The notes under the pieces are model-generated. The model ran no database searches and was not told where the DNA came from. It saw only the letters and a program-made list of their open reading frames with translations. From JBNKDD01 sp050288085 (GTDB lineage: Bacteria > Chloroflexota > Anaerolineae > Aggregatilineales > UBA3940): 12,658 nt of DNA. The position numbers and the translations under genes are program-made. Position 1 is the stretch's first letter. Each line of letters begins with the position of its first letter. Where the stretch lies: NCBI GenBank assembly GCA_050288085.1, contig JBNKDD010000162.1, positions 1-12,658 on the forward strand, in the 5' to 3' direction. Positions 1 to 5,853 of the stretch are shown in pieces.

Positions 1-350
1 ATCTCCAGGTCGCCGCGTGACAGCAGCAAGATTTGTTCGCTGCCTGAGAGCAGGTGCACCTCGCCGGTTCCGTATTCGTGTTCAACTGCGTTGACCTCAA
101 TCCGCACGGTCTGGCCGGGGCCGCACTGCACATCCAGCATCCCATCTCGATTGGTGGTGACCCGCTCGGTGTGCTGGTCGATCTCCATCTGGAAGCTCTT
201 TCCGGCCCAGGGTTTACCCCCGTTCTCGTAGAGGAAGATTCCCAGCCGCACCGATTCCCGGCTCAATGGTGTGAAGTAGAGTTGGGTGCGATAGGTGATC
301 TCTTCCCAGCCACCTGTCCGCCAGAATGGGATGTATAGAAATCCGCTCAT
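1..350 (-). CDS. Partial gene of unknown function, C-terminus beyond the left edge
   Basis: An open frame on the minus strand runs from an ATG at 350 off the left edge with no stop, giving 116 complete codons. The start is well supported: GGAGGAG at 358-364 with seven bases before the ATG, the same ribosome-site wording found before the two ABC ATPase genes. The protein begins MSGFLYIPFWRTGG, has no signal peptide or membrane segment, and is rich in alternating polar and hydrophobic residues typical of beta strands. The stretch around residues 45-85 (GKPWAGKSFQME, then TTNRDGMLDV) resembles the beta-sandwich pattern of carboxypeptidase-regulatory-like or bacterial Ig-like domains, where a GxPxxG turn is followed by a TxxDG turn. 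I do not recognise the family. It lies 109 bases downstream of the glycosyltransferase gene, so it could be the last gene of that operon or a separate unit. Confidence 0.7.
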   Translation of the reverse strand, partial: MSGFLYIPFWRTGGWEEITYRTQLYFTPLSRESVRLGIFLYENGGKPWAGKSFQMEIDQHTERVTTNRDGMLDVQCGPGQTVRIEVNAVEHEYGTGEVHLLSGSEQILLLSRGDLE

Positions 351-390
351 TTGATTACTCCTCCCTGCTTATTCACATTGTGTCTAGCAA

Positions 391-416
391 GGACACGGGA
401 TGCCGTGTCCCTACAG
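391..416. repeat. Short palindromic repeat with CTACAG tail, copy 1
   Basis: GGACACGG (391-398), a four-base loop, then CCGTGTCC (403-410) form a perfect 8-bp stem, followed by CTACAG (411-416). There is no T-run on either side, so it is not a standard terminator. A related degraded copy lies at 6952-6971 (16 of 20 bases identical), and other palindromes in the window end in the same CTACA tail. It sits in the 109-base gap between the glycosyltransferase gene and the left-edge gene. Confidence 0.7.
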
Positions 417-459
417 TTTGATTATTCCACAAGAATCGCTACCAATTATGATACACTAT

Positions 460-1581
460 TTACCGGCGAATGCCTGCCGCTTCCTCTAGAACTATCATGG
501 TAGCCCATGCGCTGGCTTCCCAGGTAAAGGATTTGACCCGTTCAGCGCCGCGTTTGATCAAATCTTCGCGCAGTTCGGGGTCGCATAATACCCGGCGGAG
601 CGCTTCCGCCAGGCCGTTTACGTCGGTTGGGGCGACGGTCAGCGCGGCGTCATTTACCAGTTCTGGCAGTGAGGACGTGTTGGCGCAAATGACCGGCGCG
701 TTACAGGCCATCGCTTCTAAGGCCGGGAAACCAAATCCCTCATAAAGTGAGGGGAATGCATAGACCCGTGCGCCGCTGTACAGGGTGGGGAGATCATCAT
801 CGGGGATGTACCCCGGCAGGATAACGCGATCCCCTCCTTGCGACTGTTGGATGTGCTCGACCAGGCGCTCGTAACCCCAACCTGCCCGGCCTGCCAGCAC
901 CAAGGAGATATCCGGGTGTTCGTCTTTGATCTGGTCAAATGCATCGACCAGCCGCTGAAGGTTCTTGCGAGCCTGGATACTGCCGACGTGTAAAATGTAC
1001 GGCCCTGGGATCTTCAGGCGTTCCTTCAGTTCGGCGATCTTTTTCTGGTCCTGGACCGGCTTCAGTGTCTCGTCAACGCCGGAATGAACCACGCGAATCT
1101 TGCTCTCCTGCACGCCGTTCAAGGCGATCAGGTCCGATGCGGTGGCCTGAGAAACGGCGATTACCCGGCGGGCAATCCGGGTGCTGTGCCGGGTTGACCA
1201 GTTCAGGTGGAGCCGTTCAAGAAAGGGGTGCTTGCTGGGGTAGTGGAGGTAGCCCAGGTCGTGGGTGGTGACGACTGACGGGACGCCGCCCACGTTCGGC
1301 CAGGGGATCACGTGGGCCGGGACGAACAGGATATCGGGCTTTTCGCGCCGGACGGCGGGGCCAAGCCCACGATGAGTCCAGAGGCGCTGGCGTTTGATCA
1401 CCCGGTATTCGATATTGTCCTGGCATGGAAACAGCTCATCCGGTGGGGTGTCCCGGAAGTAGAGCCGGAAGCGGTGCTCTGATCCCTGGGCAAGCAGCCC
1501 GCGAATAATGTGCAGGCTGTATCCTTCAGTGCCGGTTCGTTGTGTAATGGTGGCTCTGCTTGCGTCGATCCCTATTAACAT
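460..1581 (-). CDS. Glycosyltransferase family 4 (GT-B, GT1/GT4 superfamily)
   Basis: A 373-residue retaining GT-B glycosyltransferase that should transfer a sugar from a nucleotide-sugar donor to a lipid-linked or polysaccharide acceptor at the cytoplasmic face of the membrane. The N-terminal acceptor domain covers about residues 1-170, with the glycine loop TGTEGYS near 16-22 and THDLGYLHYP at 106-115. The C-terminal donor domain (about 190-360) has LHVGSIQARKNL at 197-208, whose R205/K206 match the donor-phosphate ligands, and the E-x7-E signature E281/E289 inside YEGFGFPALEAMAC. Length and motif order are normal, and the overall look is closest to MtfB-like mannosyltransferases; the actual sugar cannot be read from sequence. 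It starts 12 bases after the membrane-protein gene, with GAGG at 1592-1595 as ribosome site, so the two are probably co-transcribed. It may build cell-surface glycan or glycolipid. Confidence 0.93.
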   Translation of the reverse strand: MLIGIDASRATITQRTGTEGYSLHIIRGLLAQGSEHRFRLYFRDTPPDELFPCQDNIEYRVIKRQRLWTHRGLGPAVRREKPDILFVPAHVIPWPNVGGVPSVVTTHDLGYLHYPSKHPFLERLHLNWSTRHSTRIARRVIAVSQATASDLIALNGVQESKIRVVHSGVDETLKPVQDQKKIAELKERLKIPGPYILHVGSIQARKNLQRLVDAFDQIKDEHPDISLVLAGRAGWGYERLVEHIQQSQGGDRVILPGYIPDDDLPTLYSGARVYAFPSLYEGFGFPALEAMACNAPVICANTSSLPELVNDAALTVAPTDVNGLAEALRRVLCDPELREDLIKRGAERVKSFTWEASAWATMIVLEEAAGIRR

Positions 1582-1593
1582 GCGGCCTGTGCC

Positions 1594-2130
1594 TCACTCC
1601 TGCGGCTGTGGTTGAAAGAAGACGGCCAGAATAATCAGAGCGATCAGCAGCGGCCAGAGTTGTAAACCCTGGCTGGAGGCCCATCCCCGGAGTATTCCCA
1701 ACGTGAAGGGCAGTGCTAATAAACCCACACCCCCAAACACATAGACCGGTCGAAGCAGCGCCTGGTCTTGCATATCCCCGACCAGATATAACAGGAAAAA
1801 TGCGCTGCCGATAAAGAGCAGGATAAACGGCCAATAACGTGACATCTCCGGCCAGGTTATCCGCCCGATTTCAAGGGAAAACATACACAGGAATAAGCCC
1901 AACAGAGTCGTGAGAATACCACTAAATAGCAGGCCGCTTCTTTTCCGCTTCTCACTCGCATATTGGGCCAGCATCGCCGCGCCCAGGATCGCCAGGAAGA
2001 TGGGCCAGATGCGTGAGAAACTTACCAGGGGTGCGCCCACATTGAGCGCCAGCAGCCACCCCCCTAGAATAAGCAGTCCTATGCCCCCAACAATAATGCC
2101 GGGTTGGGGCTTGCGCCAGCCAAACTGCAT
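1594..2130 (-). CDS. Polytopic membrane protein with three LiaF-TM/DUF5668-like repeats
   Basis: A 178-residue, almost wholly hydrophobic protein with about six predicted membrane helices (roughly 12-30, 41-57, 67-85, 98-117, 130-147, 156-173). It has a clear internal threefold repeat. A glycine-rich helix (GGIGLLILGG at 15-24, FSGILTTLLG at 69-78, VFGGVGLLAL at 131-140) is followed by a helix beginning W-P (W42-P43, W100-P101, W159-P160). The W-P positions are 58 and 59 residues apart. The pattern of a glycine-rich helix, a polar turn and a WP-led helix is that of the LiaF transmembrane/DUF5668 family; members of that group act in envelope-stress sensing or have no known role. The ATG follows the OppF stop after a single base, which implies translational coupling; its own ribosome site is weak. 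Function is unknown, and a role in membrane or envelope maintenance is only a guess from family and neighbours. Confidence 0.85.
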   Translation of the reverse strand: MQFGWRKPQPGIIVGGIGLLILGGWLLALNVGAPLVSFSRIWPIFLAILGAAMLAQYASEKRKRSGLLFSGILTTLLGLFLCMFSLEIGRITWPEMSRYWPFILLFIGSAFFLLYLVGDMQDQALLRPVYVFGGVGLLALPFTLGILRGWASSQGLQLWPLLIALIILAVFFQPQPQE

Positions 2131-2131
2131 G

Positions 2132-3112
2132 CTATGAAATCCGGTGGCAGGCCACCCAGTGATCCGGCAGAACTTCCTGGAAGGGTGGCTCTACGTGAGC
2201 GCATAAGTCGATGGCAACCGGGCAGCGAGGGTGGAACCGGCATCCTTTGGGTGGGTTCACCGGGCTGGGTACGTCACCCTTCAGGATAATCCGCTCACGC
2301 TGGAAGGTCGGGTCAGGGATCGGGATGGCGCTCATCAAGGCCAGGGTGTAGGGATGGAGTGGGTTGGCGTACAACTCAATACGGTTTGCCAACTCGACCA
2401 TCTTACCCAGGTACATCACGGCGACCCGGTCGCTGATATGTTCGACGACGCTCAGGTTGTGGGCAATGAATAAATAGGTCAGGCCGAATTCTGATTGAAG
2501 CTGGCGCAGAAGGTTTAAGACCTGGGACTGGATCGAGACATCCAGCGCGGAAACCGGCTCATCGCAGACGATGAACTTAGGCTGCAAGATCAGGGCACGG
2601 GCAATCCCGATACGCTGACGCTGCCCGCCGGAAAACTCGTGGGGGAAGCGTTTGGCGTGTTCGGGGAAAAGGCCGACTCTATCAAGCACCTCGGCGACCA
2701 TTTCTTTACGCTCTGCTCTGGTGCCGATGTTGTGAATCGCCAGGCCCTCTGAGATGCTGTCACCAATCGGTGTGCGGGGGTCAAGGGATGCAAACGGGTC
2801 CTGGAAAATGATCTGCATGTGGCGGCGGGCCCGCTTGAGCTGTCTGGGCTTCATGTGCGCAACGTCGCCATGTTCGAATAGGACCTTCCCATCGGTTGGT
2901 TCGATCAGGCGCAGGATGGTGCGTCCCAGGGTAGTTTTCCCGCAGCCGCTCTCACCGACCAGGCCCAGGGTTTCGCCCTGGCGGATGAAGAAGCTCACGT
3001 CATCGACGGCTCTCACCCAACCCTGTACGCGCTGGAGTAATCCGCTCCGCACCGGGAAGTATTTAACCAGGTCTTTAACTTCAACGAGGATATCTGTCTC
3101 ATAGACTGCCAT
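2132..3112 (-). CDS. Oligopeptide/dipeptide ABC transporter ATPase, OppF/DppF type
   Basis: A 326-residue ATPase of the peptide/nickel importer family that hydrolyses ATP at the cytoplasmic face to drive solute uptake. Visible motifs are Walker A GESGCGKT at 53-60, the Q-loop glutamine at 104 (FQDPF), the ABC signature SGGQ at 161-164, Walker B IVCDEP at 181-186, the D-loop SALD, and the switch histidine H218 in AHNLS. The C-terminal oligo_HPY domain begins near NPLHPYT (250-256) and carries C291, C297, C304 and C322, the cysteine set seen in DppD/DppF-type subunits and reported to hold an Fe-S cluster in some relatives. Length is normal. GGAGGAG at 3119-3125 overlaps the stop codon of the OppD gene and lies six bases before this ATG, so the pair is coupled. 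Peptide, nickel or another small solute are all possible substrates. Confidence 0.93.
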   Translation of the reverse strand: MAVYETDILVEVKDLVKYFPVRSGLLQRVQGWVRAVDDVSFFIRQGETLGLVGESGCGKTTLGRTILRLIEPTDGKVLFEHGDVAHMKPRQLKRARRHMQIIFQDPFASLDPRTPIGDSISEGLAIHNIGTRAERKEMVAEVLDRVGLFPEHAKRFPHEFSGGQRQRIGIARALILQPKFIVCDEPVSALDVSIQSQVLNLLRQLQSEFGLTYLFIAHNLSVVEHISDRVAVMYLGKMVELANRIELYANPLHPYTLALMSAIPIPDPTFQRERIILKGDVPSPVNPPKGCRFHPRCPVAIDLCAHVEPPFQEVLPDHWVACHRIS

Positions 3113-3115
3113 GTT

Positions 3116-4168
3116 TTACTCCTCCACCACCGCGTAGCCCAGGTCGATCTTGCCTTCTGGTCGATAATCTGGGTGATAAAGCCAACAACGCACCCGCCGG
3201 TCGGGACCTGCCGGGATCAGCCGGGGTTCTTCCTGAGTGCAGATGTCGAGCTGGTTTCGCGTCCGGGCGAGACAGCGCGGCGCGAATTTGCAGCCCGGCG
3301 GCAGGTTGACCGGTTGGATCGGCGATCCGGGGATCACGGCTAATTCTTCCTTAACCTGGCCGAAGACCGGGATAGAGCCCAACAACCCGACGGTATAAGG
3401 ATGGAGCGGCTTTTCGAATAGCTCCTTGACGGGTGACTGTTCCTGAATGCGTCCGCCGTACATCACCGCGACCCGGTCGGCCATCTCAGCGACGACGCCC
3501 ATATCATGGGTGATCAGGATGGTAGCGACTTCCATCTTCTCGCGGAGTTCGCGCATCAGGTCGAGGATCTGGGCCTGGATGGTCACGTCAAGGGCGGTGG
3601 TCGGTTCGTCTGCGATCAGCAGTTCGGGGAGGCAGGCGAGCGCCATCGCGATCATGACACGCTGGGCCATACCACCCGACATTTCGTGCGGGTATTGCTG
3701 AACCCGGCGCTCTGGCTCCGAGATACCGACCAACCGGAGCAGTTCAATCGCACGTTCGTGGGCGGCGTCTCGTCCCAGGGATTGGTGGATGTCCAGCACT
3801 TCGGCGATCTGGTCACCGATTTTGAAAACCGGGTTCAGACTGCTCTGAGGCTGCTGGAAGATCATTGAGATGCGGTTGCCCCGAATGTGGATCATCTCGC
3901 TTTCGGGTAGTTCCAGAAGGTTCTGCCCCCCAAACCAGATCTCACCCTCTACGATTTTGCCGGGTTTTTCAATCAGGCGCATCACGGAGAGCGAGGTTAC
4001 GCTTTTGCCACTCCCTGATTCGCCGACGATCCCTAATGTTTCGCCCTGTTTGACTTCCAGGTCAACGCCATCTACAGCTTTTAGTACGCCGTCTTCGGTG
4101 TAGAAATAGGTACGAAGGTCTTTAATCTCTAGAAGATTGCCGTCCGGCGTTGTGTTGTGGTCTACCAA
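3116..4168 (-). CDS. Oligopeptide/dipeptide ABC transporter ATPase, OppD/DppD type (TTG start)
   Basis: The second ATPase of the pair, 350 residues from the start chosen here. The frame stays open to a TTG at 4183, but AGGAGGAG at 4173-4180 would then be coding. The TTG at 4166-4168 stands at the right distance behind it, so I take that as the start (VDHNTTPDGNLLEIKDL follows). Numbered from there: Walker A GESGSGKS 49-56, Q-loop Q105, signature MSGGM at 163-167, Walker B LLIADEP ending D187/E188/P189, and switch histidine H221 in THDMG. The oligo_HPY tail carries C293, C299, C310 and C328. A hetero-dimeric OppD-OppF motor is the normal arrangement, yet no OppA, OppB or OppC gene lies upstream: the next gene is a TPR protein beyond a 278-base intergenic region. 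The permease must be encoded elsewhere or be shared. Confidence 0.93.
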   Translation of the reverse strand: MVDHNTTPDGNLLEIKDLRTYFYTEDGVLKAVDGVDLEVKQGETLGIVGESGSGKSVTSLSVMRLIEKPGKIVEGEIWFGGQNLLELPESEMIHIRGNRISMIFQQPQSSLNPVFKIGDQIAEVLDIHQSLGRDAAHERAIELLRLVGISEPERRVQQYPHEMSGGMAQRVMIAMALACLPELLIADEPTTALDVTIQAQILDLMRELREKMEVATILITHDMGVVAEMADRVAVMYGGRIQEQSPVKELFEKPLHPYTVGLLGSIPVFGQVKEELAVIPGSPIQPVNLPPGCKFAPRCLARTRNQLDICTQEEPRLIPAGPDRRVRCWLYHPDYRPEGKIDLGYAVVEE

Positions 4169-4180
4169 GTTACTCCTCCT
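4169..4180 (-). promoter_or_regulatory. Ribosome-binding site that fixes the oppD-type start
   Basis: Read on the minus strand this is AGGAGGAGTAAC followed directly by TTG (4168-4166). The GGAGGAGTAA wording recurs before the OppF-type gene and before the left-edge gene, each time a few bases from the start codon. This argues for the inner TTG over the upstream TTG at 4183, which has no comparable site. Confidence 0.7.
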
Positions 4181-4203
4181 CAATGGTGAGGTTTCAGGAC
4201 GTT

Positions 4204-4232
4204 AGTTTACCTTATCTGGCGGAGATTGTCAG
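4204..4232 (-). promoter_or_regulatory. Candidate sigma-70 promoter for the ABC ATPase operon
   Basis: On the minus strand, CTGACA (4232-4227) and TAAACT (4209-4204) are separated by exactly 17 bases, matching the -35 consensus at five of six and the -10 at four of six positions. It lies about 36 bases upstream of the chosen oppD start. The call is pattern-based, and single promoter matches of this quality also occur by chance. Confidence 0.35.
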
Positions 4233-4290
4233 AATGTATCTGGATAGGGCAATCACTTCAAAATTGTTTTGTGCTTATTTTTCTTAAGCC

Positions 4291-4340
4291 GCCACGAATA
4301 AACTTCGTGGCTCCAAGTTCATTTTAGCCGCGAAGTTTAT
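4291..4340. repeat. Overlapping palindromes (GCCACGAA hairpin and a 15-bp inverted repeat)
   Basis: GCCACGAA (4291-4298) and TTCGTGGC (4304-4311) form a perfect 8-bp stem with a five-base loop, followed by TCCAAG. The right half also belongs to a second, mutually exclusive pairing: ATAAACTTCGTGGCT (4298-4312) is complementary at 14 of 15 positions to AGCCGCGAAGTTTAT (4326-4340). No T-run follows on either strand, so a terminator role is not supported. The element looks like one of the small palindromic repeats scattered between genes in this window. Confidence 0.6.
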
Positions 4341-4391
4341 GATAACCGAAGGGAAAGGAAAACACGCTTGCAGGGGGAGTACGTTTTAAGT

Positions 4392-4440
4392 GGAACAAGA
4401 TAATGGTTTTGAATAACGACCTCAAAACCTTACTTGTTCC
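4392..4440. repeat. 49-base nested inverted repeat
   Basis: The outer arms GGAACAAG (4392-4399) and CTTGTTCC (4433-4440) are perfect complements, as are the inner arms GGTTTTGA (4405-4412) and TCAAAACC (4422-4429), around a nine-base loop, with small internal loops of five and three bases. It lies just after the TPR gene on the minus strand. No U-tract follows, so it is not a canonical intrinsic terminator, though an RNA 3' end structure or a protein site is possible. Confidence 0.6.
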
Positions 4441-4447
4441 GTATACA

Positions 4448-4485
4448 GTTGGGCCATTTATTTAAAATCTAATGTCTGGCCCAAC
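4448..4485. repeat. Inverted repeat spanning the stop codon of the TPR gene
   Basis: GTTGGGCCA (4448-4456) and TGGCCCAAC (4477-4485) are perfect 9-bp complements around a 20-base loop that contains the TPR gene's TAA (4462-4464). In the mRNA this would be a stable hairpin at the 3' end of the coding region. A U-rich tail is missing, so a role in mRNA 3' stability is as likely as termination. Confidence 0.5.
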
Positions 4486-5103
4486 TTGACAGGTAACCTG
4501 CGATTCCGGGGTGGATGATTCGCGGATTTCTGTGATGCGTTCCTTCACCACCCGGTAGATATTATCTTCCTGGCGGTAATGATCCAGGAACTGCTCGTAA
4601 TCCGACAGGGCTTCAGACCGGCAGCCCAGATCATAGTAGGCATTGGCCCGGTTATAATAGGCGGCTGCGTAGCTTGAATCGAATGCAAGGGTGAGATCAT
4701 AATCCACGATTGCCAGTTCGATGTTGCCCATCGCCCGGTGGAGGTTCGCCCGCCCCAAATAATATTGTGCTGTGCCCGGCTCTAAGGCAATCGCCCGGTT
4801 CAGATCGTCCAGCGCGGCTTCCTGATTGCCCACCCGGCTGAAGGCCAGCGAGCGTTGATAATAAGCGTCTGTATAGTCGGGGTCGAGTTCAATGGCGCGG
4901 TTATAGTAGGGTATGGCGAATCCCGGATCATTGAACAGATATTGATTCCCGTGCCGGTAATAGGCTTTGGGGTTATCGCGGTTTGCTTCGGGGATTGGCA
5001 GTACGATTGGCTTTACGTCAAATACCTTCAGGGCTGCTGCTAACAATAGAATGGACAACATCATACCGGCCAGCAGCATGTCTTTTTTGCTATTAAGTTC
5101 CAT
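4462..5103 (-). CDS. Membrane-anchored TPR protein
   Basis: A 213-residue protein with a short basic N-terminus (MELNSKKD), one membrane segment at about 9-27, and four tetratricopeptide repeats in a row at about 45-78, 79-112, 113-146 and 147-180. Each is close to the canonical 34 residues and shows the usual W/Y, G, Y/A and P positions (AIELDPDY, AIALEPGT and similar). The N-terminus looks like a signal anchor without a lipobox, so the repeats probably face the outside; topology is inferred from one helix only. TPR arrays bind partner proteins or peptides, and no catalytic domain is present. GAAGG at 5113-5117 lies nine bases before the ATG. The gene is separated from the beta-rich membrane protein upstream by 153 bases containing a promoter candidate, so it is probably its own transcription unit. 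Confidence 0.88.
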   Translation of the reverse strand: MELNSKKDMLLAGMMLSILLLAAALKVFDVKPIVLPIPEANRDNPKAYYRHGNQYLFNDPGFAIPYYNRAIELDPDYTDAYYQRSLAFSRVGNQEAALDDLNRAIALEPGTAQYYLGRANLHRAMGNIELAIVDYDLTLAFDSSYAAAYYNRANAYYDLGCRSEALSDYEQFLDHYRQEDNIYRVVKERITEIRESSTPESQVTCQVGPDIRF

Positions 5104-5116
5104 CTCCGTATACCTT

Positions 5117-5144
5117 CTAACAATTACAAGCTAACAACTACAAG
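5117..5144 (-). repeat. Tandem 14-base duplication in the TPR gene leader
   Basis: CTAACAATTACAAG (5117-5130) is followed without a gap by CTAACAACTACAAG (5131-5144), 13 of 14 bases identical. It lies between the -10 candidate and the ribosome site of the TPR gene. It may be a slippage duplication or a pair of binding sites. Confidence 0.6.
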
Positions 5145-5169
5145 TCACCGCTGGGGTGGAGCAAACTTA

Positions 5170-5198
5170 AGCATACGGACTCGGAACAGGAAATTCAA
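5170..5198 (-). promoter_or_regulatory. Candidate promoter for the TPR gene
   Basis: On the minus strand, TTGAAT (5198-5193) and TATGCT (5175-5170) are 17 bases apart, each matching four of six consensus positions. It would give a leader of about 60 bases that includes the 14-base tandem repeat. Pattern-based only. Confidence 0.35.
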
Positions 5199-5256
5199 CA
5201 GCCGTAGGGCAATTGTATCAAAATTGATTTGTTTGAAGCGTGGGTACCGTTTTAGA

Positions 5257-5850
5257 TCAGTTTTTGGCCCAGACCTGGACTTGTTCGATGGTGATGGTGG
5301 CTCCGCCCTGATCGAAGGTTTCAACGAACAGGTTCAGGTGTTCGGGGAGTCCACTCTGTCCGGTGTCGAGGGTGGTGACCAGTTCATCGTTAAGCATGAT
5401 GGTCTGGGTGGCGGTGTCAAAGTCGATGCGCAGGCGGTTGGCTTCACCGGATGGGCGAACGTGCGGATAGCGGGTCAGGCCGAAGAAGTATTCCGCATCG
5501 GTCCAGACACCGGCATAACCATTGCTGTTGATCCCATAATAGCGGCTATTCCAGGAGATGCCGTAAAGCGCATCGGTTGGCCCTTCGACCTGGCGGAAGG
5601 TGATCTCGACCGTGCCGGGGCCTTGTGCCTCGAAGCCCGGAACCGCCATCTCGTGGATGGAGTCTGGTTCCGGGTTGGTGAGGGTCAGGCCATTGTCGGA
5701 GCCGGTCGAGACGATCAGATCGCCAATTGGCCGGGGGTTGGTGAACCCCAACAGGATGATCACCAGTACTGCCAGCGGGATGAGAATCGACGCGGCGAGG
5801 GTGATCCAGGCGGAGGGGATCAGCCAGGTGGGGATGTTTGCTTTAGACAC
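5257..5850 (-). CDS. Single-pass membrane protein with extracytoplasmic beta-rich (laminin-G/DUF1080-like) domain
   Basis: A 197-residue protein starting at GTG (5850-5848), three bases after the stop of the protease gene. A membrane helix at about 14-35 is followed by a 160-residue domain that looks like a jelly-roll beta sandwich: VEITFRQVEGPTDALYGISW (81-100), ANRLRIDF (137-144), MLNDELVTTLDTG (152-164) and ATITIEQVQVWAKN (184-197). The order of a strand measuring curve contrast, a substrate-like loop rich in Y/W/N, then LNDELVTTLD resembles concanavalin-like domains of the 3-keto-disaccharide hydrolase/DUF1080 or laminin-G type, which bind glycans. This is fold recognition by eye and no catalytic residues can be named. 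The ribosome site is weak (GAAGAAA), so translation is probably coupled to the upstream protease gene. No better in-frame start exists before M68. Confidence 0.8.
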   Translation of the reverse strand: MSKANIPTWLIPSAWITLAASILIPLAVLVIILLGFTNPRPIGDLIVSTGSDNGLTLTNPEPDSIHEMAVPGFEAQGPGTVEITFRQVEGPTDALYGISWNSRYYGINSNGYAGVWTDAEYFFGLTRYPHVRPSGEANRLRIDFDTATQTIMLNDELVTTLDTGQSGLPEHLNLFVETFDQGGATITIEQVQVWAKN

Positions 5851-5853
5851 TGC

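Noticed and set aside
54..338. 94-codon plus-strand frame at the left edge
   Set aside because: The opposite strand has an uninterrupted frame with a strong ribosome site and better protein composition.
391..410. Palindrome as terminator of the glycosyltransferase operon
   Set aside because: No T-run on either strand, and a related copy elsewhere points to a dispersed repeat.
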